Shown: positions 36,201 through 45,583 of the stretch, in pieces
Position numbering within the stretch: the first letter of the stretch is position 1
Layout of the letters: every line of letters starts with the position of its first letter
Assembly: GCA_963989245.1 (NCBI GenBank)
Contig: OZ022358.1
Coordinates: 5,366,665 to 5,430,664, forward strand
Direction: 5' to 3'
Source: Nansenia antarctica
Taxonomy: Eukaryota; Chordata; Actinopteri; Argentiniformes; Microstomatidae
Length of the DNA: 64,000 bases
The notes under the pieces: model-generated
Database searches by the model: none
The model's input: the letters and a program-made list of their open reading frames with translations, nothing else
Told to the model about the DNA's origin: nothing
Made by a program: the position numbers and the translations under genes

Positions 36201-39089
36201 AGTCCCTGTGCTGCCCGTGGTTGTGGTGGCGCCGGTAGGAGCCGCAGTCGAAGCTGCCGCTCCCCGCCCCCGCGCCCCTCTTGCGGGGGGCTTTCCGGCG
36301 CCCGGGCCGGTGGCCCACGCTGCCGCTACCGCCCGCGCGTAGCAGCTTGAGGTCTTTGGGCCGCACCACCTGCTGGGCCTGCAGGGAGGAGGGCTGCTCG
36401 TGGAGAAGCAGGAAGGGGGCGGAGGAGACGGGCAGCGAAGGCTCCGAACACACCAGACCCAGGGCCAGCCCTGACGGCGCCGAGGAGCTCGCCTGTCGAG
36501 GCGGGGGGAGAGGGGGGACCACCGGGACCCTCCTGTCCGGGTCGCAGCACGCCTCCGAGTGTCCGCTGCTGGAGGGGGAGGAGTCCTGGAGGAGGTGGGG
36601 CGGGGCCTGTGCAATTTCCGAGTAGACGGGGGGCAAGTCCTCCCCTTCCACCAGCGTCCTGTCGAGCCCCTGGCCGAGAGAGAGCTCTCTGGAGGGCGAG
36701 CGCAAGAGCTCGCTGTCCGACAGGTCGTCCGTGTCGCTCCCGCCCTGCAGCGCCGGGTCCTCCGAGGGCTCCGGCGTGCTGGCGCCCGCGTCGAGGAGGG
36801 CGGCGGAGGAGGAGGGCGCCCCCGCCCCCCCCGCCGGCCGAGGCAGGCTCAGCGACGGGCTCTCCAGCTGGGTGGAGTCTGTCTTCTCGCTGTGGTAGCT
36901 GCTGACCGTGCTGAGGGTCTCGCGGTCCGTCGCGGCTCCGCCCCCGCTGAAGCAGCTGTCCGTGGAGCCGGCGGCCAGGGCCACCCCGCCGCGGCCGCCG
37001 TGCCGCGCCGTGCCGGGGGCGAAGCTCACGGGTTCCAGGCCCAGCCCCAGCAGGTTCTCGCTCAGCTCCTCGCTCAGGCTGCTCTTGATGAGCGGGCTGA
37101 GGGGGGCGTCCCCCAGACTCTCGGACTCGGCCGAGGGGCCCAGGGGGGAGTAGGCCCCTAGCCTGTCCGGCTCGGTACCCTGCTGAGACAACCGCTCCAG
37201 CACCACCTCCGCCTCGTTCAGCGGCTCCTTCTCTCCTCCGTCCTCCTGGCTGGAGGGGGAGGGGGGGATGGAGGGGCCCTCCTCGGGTTGCAAGCCACCG
37301 AATCCCCCTGACATCACCCCGCCCACTCTCATTAGACCAGGGAACTCCCCGCCCAGAGCAGCAGCCAAGCAGGACTGGACCACATTGGCAGCCCCTGTAG
37401 AGAGAGTGAAAGACCAAACTAAGTACACACTAGGCAAAGTCAACAAAAAAAACGAAAAAACGAAAATGAAGGTCCGTTTTCCTTTTCGAGTTTCTTACTT
37501 CAATATGATGGCGCAAATAATAATTCCCCTGCACAGTTTTTGGAAAAATATAACAAGAAATGAAATGTCCACCCCCTTCGAGGTCGCACTGAAATAACTC
37601 AAATAAATGTCTGTCTTTCTTTTCTGTAGAATCAGGGTTGCCTATGTTATTGTGTGTGTGGCTGGCTACTGTATCCTGTGTATCCTGCTTCTGGCGGAAG
37701 TAGAGTTAGGCTTACTGATGGTGTCCTGGGAGCTGTGGCGGAGGATCTCTCTGTGAGCTGACGTCACAATCATGTTATTGCTGCCCTGCTCACGCATCAG
37801 CTCCTTGATATCTGTGGAGAGAACCGCAGACTGTCAAATGAAACTAGTACCAACGTTGGACTGAACACTGAACTTGTAACTCATTTGGTCATATTATCTG
37901 GTCATCAAAGCACAATACTACTATGTGAGTTCAGGTAGATAAGAGAGAGCATGTACCCTTAGAGCCTCCCGTGTCATGAAGTTGGGGTAAAAAATCCTGG
38001 AAAAAAACCAGCAAGGACAAAGAAATAGGTCACTTAAAGTACAGTATCAATGTCACCGATATCAAATCCCTAATTGGTTGTAATTTGAGCAGTCCAATCA
38101 GCTGAGCATCCCAATACCACGCTCTAACTGATAATATTCTGTGTTCAGAAATGCAACGACAGTCACCGACAGCAGTCACTCACCGACACCTGGTTCAGTC
38201 CATAGAGAGAGTGCTGGGAGCTGCAGCGGACTGGGGGGGTTGAGTTGACCTTCCGGAACACAGTCATTTCCACACCAACATTACTGTCCCTGCGGGTGGA
38301 AAAATAAATCGGTCAACAATAGCGTCTGAGGACAAAAATAACAGCCCTTAACTGCATTGATGAAAAACACATCAACTTTGGATAGTCGATAAAACATGAC
38401 AAAGCAGCTACAAGCGAGATTTAGGATTTGGAATTGCTACCTGTGGTGATTCCCGTCGTGGGCCCCAGAGCCATCATCCCCCTCCTCCAACCTCGGGGCA
38501 TCGGCTATGAGTGAGGCCTGCCTCTTCTCCACAATCTCCCCGAGATCAAACATGGCGTGGAGGCGGAAGTTCACCGCCTTTATGGCCGTGAAGAAAGCCG
38601 CCACCACAGCACAGTACACACCTGCCACTACTAAGCTGGGGGGCAGAGCCTGAGAGAGGGGAGAGACAGTGAACAGGACGGGTTGAGAAAGAGCGAGGAC
38701 AGATCTGGGAAATAAAACCGGTACTGAGGGCAGAGAGACAATTTGCAAACCCCTTCGACCTTGATACCAGTAAAAGAACCAGTAACTAGCGGCATACGGC
38801 CAAAAAGCAATTAGCCTGACTCAGGTCGTCAGATGTAAAAATATAGACTTCATCTGCTTAGAGGAAAGGACAAGTCAACCCATTAGCCCGTTACCCCCAT
38901 ACAGAAATGATCAACTGCAGCTCCACGAATACTCACCATGTAAAGCAGGAAGGGGAAGGCCAGGAGGAATATCCAAAGGTACAGGTGGAAGCAGTTGGAG
39001 AACGTACTCTGATGGGGATCCACATACCAGCCTCCGGTGAGCGAGGCCCACACGCCCTGCCGCAATATCTGAAGAGCCTGGGAGCCCAT
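15791..39089 (-). CDS. pcnx3: Pecanex-like protein 3 (complete, 35 coding exons)
   Basis: A large multipass membrane protein of the pecanex family. The fly founder affects Notch signalling through the endoplasmic reticulum; the vertebrate PCNX3 role is poorly known. I could join 35 exons with GT-AG borders and consistent phases from ATG 39087-39089 to TGA 15791-15793, giving 6927 nt and 2308 residues. Human PCNX3 is about 2030 residues; most of the excess is in the large disordered exon 6. Order: N-terminal helices (residues 1-120), a Ser-rich disordered region (about 200-810), a multi-helix core (about 970-1550), the conserved pecanex C domain (about 1560-2055) and a divergent tail. Paralogue 3 is chosen for the start MGSQALQILRQGVWASLTGG, the 'GCGAGCNSGGN' exon and the linkage to nrxn2. 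Introns carry many mobile elements. Exon coordinates are in the segment entries. Confidence 0.95.
16801..17640. repeat. 19-bp minisatellite, ~43 copies
   Basis: The unit is ACAGGGGTTCTTACAGAGG/A, running through nearly all of the pcnx3 intron 16799-17756. 19 is not a multiple of 3 and the unit lacks stops, so two + strand frames stay open over 300-366 codons. On the pcnx3 strand each unit contains CTCTGTAAGAA, a donor-like site. Confidence 0.97.
17757..22355 (-). CDS. pcnx3: pcnx3 exons 25-32, pecanex C domain
   Basis: Exons 22355-22297, 22196-21981, 21422-21169, 20621-20391, 19780-19677, 18762-18615, 18509-18279 and 18031-17757. This is the most conserved part of the family. Landmarks are [20 protein letters not shown], a CCCC cluster followed by [57 protein letters not shown] and [20 protein letters not shown]. 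No residue appears lost. The long, strongly conserved match fixes the reading of the whole gene. Confidence 0.95.
18843..19136 (+). mobile_element. Retroelement tail (family A), left copy
   Basis: It contains the end of a reverse-transcriptase-type reading frame (ELQSLPILCRRLKTHLFRLH). Then comes a 3' region with GCACTGCGTCTCCTGAGACA and CTGTTTCTCTGTTCTCCTATATG. The same 3' block recurs at 19336-19625 and, reversed, at 735-1060. Confidence 0.7.
19185..19319 (+). pseudogene. Isolated SLC22-type transporter exon
   Basis: A pyrimidine tract and CATCAG acceptor precede an intact frame coding FGRRYLLLLSNLMMAVGG followed by GTCGAFSNSFSVFIFFRFICG and MALSGL. That is the SLC22 (organic ion transporter) region after 'DRFGRR' through the next two helices. 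No other SLC22 exon is visible. It lies on the opposite strand in the pcnx3 intron between exons 29 and 30, between two copies of retroelement family A. Probably a transposed or relict gene fragment. Confidence 0.75.
19336..19625 (+). mobile_element. Retroelement tail (family A), right copy
   Basis: Repeats the block from 18843-19136 (GCACTGCGCCTCCTGAAGACA, CTGTTTCTCTGTTCTCCTATATG). It then runs to the common fish end AAGTCGCTTTGGAATAAGGC and GTCTGCTAAATGGCA. Confidence 0.75.
20661..20835 (+). mobile_element. tRNA-derived SINE
   Basis: The tRNA-like head has a B-box-like GGTTAGTTCGAACCC. It is followed by TCCTTGAGCAAGGCACAGAAC, the core seen in V-SINE/HE1-type fish SINEs from my knowledge of the family. 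It sits in a pcnx3 intron. Confidence 0.65.
20870..21160. repeat. Retroelement tails with (ATT)n
   Basis: GCGCTATACAAATAAAAGTT followed by ATT repeats, then a second tail (GGCGCCTTTCAAGGCTCTCAA). The first resembles 51490-51570. Confidence 0.55.
21568..21939. mobile_element. hAT-like non-autonomous element (CAGGGTTCC ends)
   Basis: It begins CAGGGTTCC and ends GGGAACCCTG, and is rich in AGACC repeats inside. It sits in the pcnx3 intron between exons 26 and 27. I could not see a clean 8-bp target duplication. Confidence 0.6.
22416..22575. repeat. (AAT)n microsatellite plus retroelement tail
   Basis: AAT repeats followed by TATATAGCACTTTTCTAGACAC, a fish retroelement tail in a pcnx3 intron. 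Confidence 0.6.
22946..32506 (-). CDS. pcnx3: pcnx3 exons 11-24, multi-helix core
   Basis: Exons 32506-32349, 31900-31747, 31189-31157, 30798-30627, 30505-30395, 29991-29900, 29769-29660, 26417-26312, 25949-25857, 25428-25278, 25147-25003, 24696-24519, 23745-23637 and 23075-22946. They encode many hydrophobic helices, including [30 protein letters not shown] and MAVITFAISASTVFIALQ. Family motifs include [20 protein letters not shown] and STPLNPVLGSAVFVTSY. Exon 13 is a 33-nt in-frame micro-exon (SVQPDAASPMH). The intron 26418-29659 is enlarged by a minisatellite and nested hAT elements. Confidence 0.93.
23300..23584. mobile_element. hAT-like non-autonomous element, sister of 30073-30363
   Basis: It shares CCTCAAATTCAAGGACCCAA and the end CCCGTGGGAACCCTG with 30073-30363. 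The left end is degraded. Confidence 0.7.
25440..25640. repeat. (GA)n/(CA)n low-complexity tract
   Basis: A purine-rich compound microsatellite just upstream of pcnx3 exon 20. On the pcnx3 strand it is a long CT tract that may act as an extended pyrimidine tract. Confidence 0.85.
25933..26270. repeat. ~55-bp minisatellite containing the exon-19 splice acceptor
   Basis: About six to seven units built of TCTCTCTCTGTAGAAAACAT, then ACAGTGAGAGGGGGAGAG and GTTTCAAACCAGAG. The first unit overlaps the acceptor of pcnx3 exon 19. Every unit repeats the minus-strand TTTTCTACAG/AGAGA acceptor motif. Confidence 0.93.
27184..27320. mobile_element. Small MITE nested in the outer hAT
   Basis: Ends GCTGCGTTCGTAAATTCGCT and its complement AGCAAATTTACGAACGCAGC form inverted repeats 137 bp apart. 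A one-ended relative lies at 41045-41140. Confidence 0.75.
27844..29326. mobile_element. hAT-type element nested in the outer hAT
   Basis: The element is 27852-29318 (1467 bp), flanked on each side by the perfect 8-bp duplication ACACACAT (27844-27851, 29319-29326). It starts CAGGGTTTCCGTTAACCGG and ends CCGGCGGCAAACCCTG, with subterminal GTCCGGT-type motifs at both ends. I see no transposase frame, so it is non-autonomous. The target is a TA/CA microsatellite. Confidence 0.88.
30073..30363. mobile_element. hAT-like non-autonomous element (CAGGGTTCCCAC ends)
   Basis: Inverted ends CAGGGTTCCCAC and GTGGGAACCCTG. It contains a GA microsatellite at 30219-30262. Sister of 23300-23584, also in a pcnx3 intron. 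Confidence 0.8.
31345..31445. mobile_element. Retroelement tail fragment
   Basis: GGACTTTATTGTCATTGCTAC with ACAACGAAATTT is a widespread fish non-LTR 3' region. Assignment is from memory of the motif. Confidence 0.45.
32080..32320 (-). mobile_element. SINE (family B), minus orientation
   Basis: TATATAGCGCCTTATTCCAAAG, then GATGGCGGCAAGCTACC and GTCTTGCCCAAGGACAC. It is shared with 52334-52560 (+) and 54690-54945 (-). It has a tRNA-like head at the right side and a retroelement tail at the left. Confidence 0.75.
32565..33468. mobile_element. Tc1/mariner element, degenerate
   Basis: Inverted ends CAGTGCCCTCCATC and GATGGAGGGCACTG, with TA directly after the right end. Inside is a relict HTH region reading GRPRKT/L-STVDDRRILNH. 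The tail carries CCCAATACTTTTGGAGCCCT, typical of Tc1 elements. The frame is destroyed. Confidence 0.8.
33608..35140 (-). CDS. pcnx3: pcnx3 exons 7-10
   Basis: Exons 35140-35011, 34877-34708, 34419-34362 and 33740-33608. They carry SVSSVKRTQAIRRRHNAGSN, LPSALQFASSLLLPRGG, FDDTTEGAIHYFYDEGG, KRSYTFGPAGGGYEDP and RPVVLQGMQVRRVPLEMPE. All are typical of PCNX3 just before its multi-helix core. Phases run 2, 1, 2, 0. Confidence 0.92.
33860..33940. repeat. Retroelement tail fragment
   Basis: AATAAT followed by TTGTATAGCGCTTTTCCGAGG, a common fish 3' tail in a pcnx3 intron. Confidence 0.5.
35155..35275. repeat. ~41-bp tandem repeat, three copies
   Basis: Units built on TTTACGTCATAAGTTTACG then TATAT, between pcnx3 exons 6 and 7. 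Confidence 0.85.
35280..35430 (+). mobile_element. tRNA-derived SINE
   Basis: A-box-like GTGGCTCAGTTGGTAGAGCA and B-box-like GGGTTCGATTCC. The tail is GCCGCTTTGGATAAAAGCGT then CAGCTAAAATGGCA. It is an element, not a tRNA gene: it lacks a foldable mature tRNA 3' half. Confidence 0.85.
35583..37394 (-). CDS. pcnx3: pcnx3 exon 6, large disordered exon
   Basis: 1812 nt (604 codons), very GC-rich. It encodes a Ser/Pro/Gly/Asp-rich region with family landmarks: CFSGGG..TDRETLSTVSS, VVRPKDLKLLR, a Ser-rich SSSSTSCYSPD block and STASAKTHARVLSMDGAGG. Acidic runs (DEDDGSD, DDDDDDSSSS) look like kinase-target or low-complexity sequence. The opposite strand is open over long stretches because of the base composition; those frames are not genes. 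Confidence 0.93.
37716..39089 (-). CDS. pcnx3: pcnx3 exons 1-5, N-terminal membrane part
   Basis: Exons 39089-38937, 38649-38441, 38289-38184, 37996-37957 and 37811-37716. The context of the first ATG (GGAAGATGG) is a good initiation context. Exon 1 ends in a hydrophobic helix (LWIFLLAFPFLLYM) and exon 2 opens with another (LVVAGVYCAVVAAFFTAI). Exon 3 carries VEMTVFRKVNSTPPVRCSSQ, strongly conserved in PCNX1-3. Exon 5 carries DIKELMREQGSNN. Confidence 0.92.
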
Positions 39090-40740
39090 CTTCCCCCTCG
39101 GGTTAAGTCAATCCAGGGTTGCAGAGCTTTTCCTCTATGGCTGTAGAGCTCCAAACCGCTCAGTTGTAGCCACCCTGTCTTCGGGTACTACAACGGCACC
39201 TCCATTGAGGACGAGAAGTTAAATCGGTCCAGTCCTCTTCAGTTTCTGGGTTTTTGGATTCTTTAAGTTGATCTTAAGGGGAATCCTTGCATGTTCTTGT
39301 GCCAGACTGTGTCGTTGTGTGTTTCTGTGCCAGTTCTTGCCAACACTGAGTTCTTGCTTTGTAATCTGGAGAATGACTTTTTTTGGCACACTTGGTGACC
39401 TACTGGCTAAATAAAAACATTCATCTGGAAGAAAAATCAAAACTGCTTCGTTTGGTTTCCTCACAATTATCCAGCATTTTTGAGTGACACTTCAATAAAT
39501 TAAAAGTAGTTCCTGATAACATCCTTCAGCACAAGACTCTGGTATCCCTGACTCATTTCACAGAGAATCATTATGTGGCTTCTCCTGATCTTGACGAAGG
39601 GGCTGTCTCGTTAGCTTTCCACACAAATAACTGTGGAGTTTCCTAGATGATCCTCATTAAGTGTAGAGGTAAAGTAAACCAAGAGGTAATTCAAAACACA
39701 AACAACACAAGATATGCATTTGAGTTCCTTAACTTCATCATTCCTGTGGCATTCCAACCTGATTAGCTAGCATGCGAGATGAAGGGTCAAAGAAATCAAG
39801 ATTTAGATAATATGGTTGATTCAATCACAACAATGTGGGATCGAGACTTCTTAACTCATCCAAGCCCTTACCTATAAACTGTTGACTACCTAGACACGTG
39901 TGATCTGATGCTTACAGAGGAATCCTGAGATGATAATCATCATAAAACATCTGAATAAAACGAACATTAGACACCATCACTGCACTGATATGTAAGCTAG
40001 CTATGCCAATTGATACAATGCCAGAATGTACCTTCATAGTATGCACACATATGAACAAGCAAATACAGCAAGCAGGAGGCTACACACCTATTAGCCTTCT
40101 CTACTGGTTTACAAGCCAGATAACCAGCAATTACCATGCTTCAAGGCCAAAAACTGCTCCCAACTGTCCCAGTAACCAACTGATTAGCTAAGCTAGAACG
40201 TTTGACAAGCAGAATGCACTTACTTCAACCAGCAACCAGCAGTAAGCTAGCTAACGTTCCACTAGCTAGCTAGCTGGTTCTATATCTATATGAGCTAATG
40301 TTAGCTTAGCTGGACATCCCGAAAAAGGCAACAGATATAATTCCAATGGGATGTATGGCTAGATCGCTAGTTGAACATGTTCACTACGCTACGAATGCGT
40401 TAAAGTGCGATAGATTAGATTGTATAGAAGCGATGCCCCATGGCCCTCATCTCTCCCTTCCCTTCCGTGTTGAGCCTCTTGCAAGAATCTCGGGTTAGCT
40501 TAGCCAGCTAGCTAGCTTACCAGTTAGCATTTCTTCTGCACAGCCTGATGTCTATATATTTTTTATGTTAACAGAAAAACAAAAGATGTCCCGTAGATTG
40601 TCGTCGTTGCCCCCCAATGATGTGACGACAGTGCTGTCTGACACAGCTGGCTAAATCCTTAGTTAGAGCCCCCCTTCCTTCGTTTCGCTGCTAGCGAGCT
40701 TAGCCGCTGTGCTCCCCTCTAACCCTGCCGTGTGAGATAC
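39090..40740 (-). promoter_or_regulatory. pcnx3 5' UTR and probable promoter region
   Basis: No coding exon is seen upstream of the pcnx3 ATG. There are GCTAGCTAGCTAGC runs at 40260-40290 and 40500-40520. The right part (40560-40740) has the densest CG content and is a plausible promoter. The transcription start cannot be fixed. Confidence 0.35.
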
Positions 40741-43700
40741 ACGGAAGCACTAACGCCCCCTACAGGAAGAGAACCACATGACACACTGTCATCCGCGTTT
40801 GCTAATAATGCCATTTCTTATCTCCGAAATAACTTGGAAATGATACAAATAATAATAATAATATATGCATTTGTCGAGGCTGTTATGTTTAAGATAAATT
40901 GGATATACCATAAGAATATTCCTTCCTCTGTTTGACAAAAGTCCATCTCTCTCGGGGGCGGGGGGAGATTCGGTCGTTTTTTAGCTTCTTTCGGTTGTCA
41001 TGGCAACCTGCAATGATGATGATTTCATTGGTACATACTGACTGGTTTGCGTTCGTAAATTCGCTCTGGAATCTTGTTCAAGTCAAATTACTTGTCTTGG
41101 TCCCTTTTAATGTCGTTGAACTCAGTGTGCGCCCCAGACTGTATAGTTTTCTCAAACCTAATTGTTAAAGTAAAGCTACGATTAAAATCATGCTGTACAG
41201 TATTTTGAGATGGTTTGAGAAGGTACTATTTTTTTGCTTAGCTCAGCCAAATTGGGCCCCCAAAAGTGCAAACTATCGAGAGAATAGGTCAAATGCATCA
41301 GGCATTATGACCAGCAGATGGCGCTCTTCCCATCCCTTAGTTTCCATTCCGGTAGTCTACCTGATGAATGGTACCCATGAGAAACCCATGATTAGGAAGC
41401 ATCTGAAGCAGAGCTGACAGTGGTACACATTGAGACATTGTAGTACCCCGGTGTCAGTAGAGAATCATTAAATCATAATAAAACATTGTCAACTCAAGCT
41501 CATGGTATATTGTGCATACATTAGACCATTCAATAAAGACCATTCATTCATTCATTCATTCATTCATTCATCATACGTTCCTGGCTGAATTATTATGAAA
41601 TGTTGATTACACCTAGATAAGCAGGTGATTAATTTCATAACATTCTGTGTTCCAAAGCATTTAGTGACTTTTTTAAAGTTATTTTTTCTGAGTGGGGCAG
41701 TCCCACTCACAATTTTCATTTTTATTGATAGATACAGTGGAGAATTAGACAGGAAGGATGGGTGAGAGAGGAGGGATGACATACAGGACATGTCCCCGGC
41801 CGGATTCGAACCGGAGACCCTACGCCACCTAAGCGACACTTTATATCCAAGAAGACTGTCCTCTCTGCCCCAAGAAAAGATGATGAAACACGGATGTACG
41901 CCAGGTAGGCTACAGTATTTTATACCCTAGATTTAAACGGTCCAATTGAATTTCAATATGATTCAAATGTTTAATATTAATTCTAACAATGGGCGTTTAC
42001 TACACTCCCATTCCAGCAGTACTTGTGTGTTTTCCATTACAGGAACATCTTCTGTAGTCAGTTGCTTAAAACATTATTATCCTTCAGTAATTAAATTACT
42101 TTGAATCCATTATCTATAAATGGCTTGAATGAGTAAAGAAAAGAAAAGAAGACACTGCTCTGTACTGTAAATTGTTAAAAGACACACTGCTCCTGTGCAA
42201 ACACACATCTGAAAGCACAGTGCAAAAAAAGCCACTTCTTGAAATTCGTTGAATGCTGGCCTAAATTTCTGGTTGGTTTAATATACTGTTGTTTGTGAAT
42301 GATGTAAGACTCAGTCAGTGAAAAATAACAGTCTCAAGAGAAGAATAAACAGTTATGTACTTAAAAGAAAGTGCAACCCTCTGTTGATTAAATGTTCATT
42401 AAAAGAGTCCTGTGTTAATAAAGAAGCCACGCAACACAAGTGTGTACGAAGTATATAACCAAGTGTATTTTCCCTTCTGTCAATGTACTGTACACATATT
42501 AAGATTCATTTCACAGGAACACTTTACAATATCATTGAGTGAGGACAGGAACATACTCTGAGCAGTCTATGTTAAATGGCACTTCATAAAAAAATATGAG
42601 GAAATAACAGAAATTGAAAATGTAAACATAATTCAACATAGAAAATGGCTACACAACAGACATAAAGAGCCATGTTTCAGAGTACATAAAACGAATAGAA
42701 CAAAAAAAAAAAGTGCACATCTTTCTTTCTGTTTTCTCTGGATAATTGTACATACAATTACTAACCTGCCCTTAATGGTGTTATTTAACATTTGAAAAAG
42801 AAAATACTGGATGGTTGCAATTGTCTATATCATACTGTATAGAGAAAAGTAATGCCTGTCGTCTGAAACTGATTAAAAAGCAACATAAAAATGCACCCTG
42901 TTAAGCAGGAATGGTAACAAGAGAAACACCAAAATATCAGAGAAATATCTATACAATTCACAAACTTCCAACAATTCATCTCACAGAATAGTCTTTTATT
43001 CATGGGTAGAAAAACAAGAATACATGTTCGGCTTGCTCTCAAAGGAAACCACGTTGTTTATCTCTTGAAGAGTTTTTTCTATTAGTTGTGCCTTTGCAGT
43101 TTTTCATGTCCATTTTGAGAAGAAAAGAGAAAGACAGCCTTTTGACACAAGGTTGGGCATGTCCTCCTTCCCTTAAGGAACCACCAGAAAAAGTTCTTCA
43201 AAAGTGACTCTGTGTCCCAAAGATCCCTTTTATATTCGGTGTCTCTACTCCTTCTCATAGGGCATCTGGTTGCCGTGTCTATTTCGAGGGGGGGAGATAA
43301 TCTCTCACATGAGTTGTCTTGTTCATGCCCGTTTCCCTGCATACTCCAGGAAAGAAACACACACACGCAATGCATCTTCACTCCGAAGCCGTCTATCATA
43401 CAAATGTTTACAGAGCAATGTCTTGTAAAAGCTTCCTCTGGGCTTGATGGAATGGCATGTTGATTCTGAAGATCTCTCACACACATATTAGTGAATTTCG
43501 TACATCCATATACAAGGGGTTGTCGTCTAAATTCGGCTGTTGATTTTGAATGATGTATTCCCTTTGAAAACGTGTCTTTTTCCCCGTCAGGAAAGAGATA
43601 TTATCATGATTGAAAAATGGTTCAATGATATTGCACCAGAATCACAGCACCATGGACAATCAGAGAGACAGAGAGAGTGAGTGGAATGCCATAGTTGGAT

Positions 43701-44440
43701 AACACAAATTGGGGTAGTCTGCAGAGAAGATAAGCTACCCTGTACTGAAATCTTAGTACAAGTCATGGCTTCATGACTTGATTTGAATCGAGTTCTTGGT
43801 TGCTCTGTCTTTATGTAGGCTACCATAGGACCCATGCCTCTTCTTGCAACATTATGAGGACAGAGACTTGAGCCAGAGCATGAAGAAATGACATTCATGC
43901 ACACCTGTTTCTATAGTACAATGGTCTCAGCTCTTTCTATAATGAACCATCGCCATTTTGATTGTGATGCTATATACAAAAACAGCAAAATGGATGTGCT
44001 TCTTAGCTTGTATAGGACAGGGTATGTTGTTAACCAGTATTTGGCAATAGAAATGATAAAAACATCATCATGATTGATTGGTACATCATTCGTGAGGGAA
44101 TGTGGAGAGACTGAGGGTCATTTAGGTTGAACATAGAGTGCGAGGTAAAGACACAGAGACTTTGATATCTGTTTGGAGTAGGACAGCAAAGGGCTGGTGA
44201 CAAAACTATAAGTTGTTCTCCATTATCTTTATTTCAAGGATAATGTGTGGAAATTAAATTGGATTAGAAATCCCCTTTACATGACCCACCTCTAGTCTAA
44301 TAGTAACACTTTACTTTGATGAAGTTTGACATTTGAGCTGGTAAAGCATTCATATTGTGCTTACCATATAGACAGCGAGCTATTAGTTTACTGATTGTTT
44401 TCGAGAAAGTTATAAACAGTTATAACCAAATGAATGCAAT
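40741..44440. other. Space between pcnx3 and nrxn2; probable nrxn2 3' UTR at the right
   Basis: No gene recognised. It contains a MITE relic (41045-41140), a (CATT)n run near 41550 and a SINE (41665-41837). The AT-rich part from about 42440 may belong to a long nrxn2 3' UTR, but I see no decisive signal. Confidence 0.4.
41665..41837 (-). mobile_element. tRNA-derived SINE (family C), minus orientation
   Basis: On the minus strand it reads AGGTGGCGTAGGGTCTCCGG-type head, TCGAATCCGGCCGGGGACAT, then TGAGTGGGACTGCCCCACTC and an A-rich tail. Same family as the insertion at 61436-61640. Confidence 0.85.
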
Positions 44441-44445
44441 TGATC

Positions 44446-45357
44446 ACCCCCTTACGGCCAAGCTCCACCATGGCCATCGAGCGTTGCGTCTAATGTGCGT
44501 TTCGTCCGAAATTGGGATCAAATGCATTGTAATCAATGAAAGGTGCTCCACCTGCTGCGTCGCGTCGCGTCAGCGTTGCGTCCGATGGCTGCGTCCAAAG
44601 TAGACTTTCAAAAAAGTTTGATTTTTGACGGTGGATGGACGCAGACGTCACAATGAGACCTGTGGTGAACTCTTGTTGCAGTAATGGACGACGAACGGCT
44701 CATCCTTGAGGTCGAAAAATATTAGCAAATGTGGATAAATTAAGCTATACGTACCCATAATTGATGAAAGAGATGTAAGAGAATGTAGGTGCTCTCCTGA
44801 TCCAGAAATTCCCGCTATGAACGTCTTTGTTAATAACCTCGCGCTCTGAGCTCTCCTCGCGCTCGGTGGAGCATATGACAGTATGACATTTCCTACTTGA
44901 CTGGGGTCACTCTTTATTCCCTTATAGATGATCCACAGCTGCTCAAACTATCAACTGCAACTCTGTTGATATGTAACTAGATTTATGGTTAAGGATAGGG
45001 TTAGATTTAAGGTTAGGGCAAGGTTTAGGATTAGTGGTTAGTTAGTTGAAATGTTGTTGACAGTTAGTTGAACATCTACTGAACTAGCAACTATCTATTT
45101 GGGAATATGTAGATAAAATATTACCCTGATTGGAAAATGTTCTGTATGATGTTGTTATTGTTGTGGACATAATTGCAGTCAAGGGTGAAATTACTCCCGT
45201 ATACAAAAAATGCCAGTGGAGCTAGAGTAGAACGTTGACGTTGACGCAACGTTGACGCGACGCAGCAGGTGGAGCTTGGACAACGGGAAGTTGACGCAAC
45301 GTCGATGGCGAGTTGACGCGACGCAGCAGGTGGAGCTTGGCCGTTAGTACGGGGGTA
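44446..45357. mobile_element. Non-autonomous PIF/Harbinger-like element
   Basis: Inverted ends share ACGGCCAAGCTCCACC, each followed by subterminal GCGACGCAGCAGG-type motifs. At 44684 a frame starts MDDERLILEVEKY then stops. This matches the start of the MADF-type second protein of Harbinger elements. About 0.9 kb; transposase absent. Superfamily is an inference. Confidence 0.6.
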
Positions 45358-45583
45358 TTGAATGCACACAGAAGCAAGTCACATGTTGGTAGTCTCAGCA
45401 GGGACACACAAGATCTATCATTGCATTCTAACTGTTTAGAACTGATTCAAAAAGAATCTCTCTGTCTACACATTAATTCGACATGCTTTACAAACCCTTT
45501 AGGAACTATAGCGTAGTAAAGTGTTACCAGTTAAATTCTCTCAACACCCTTGTTTGCTCTCCTTCTCTCTTCTTCCCTCTCTT

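Noticed and set aside
35485..37446. Several long frames on both strands over pcnx3 exon 6
   Set aside because: Very GC-rich coding sequence has few stops on the other strand. Only the minus frame carries pecanex motifs.
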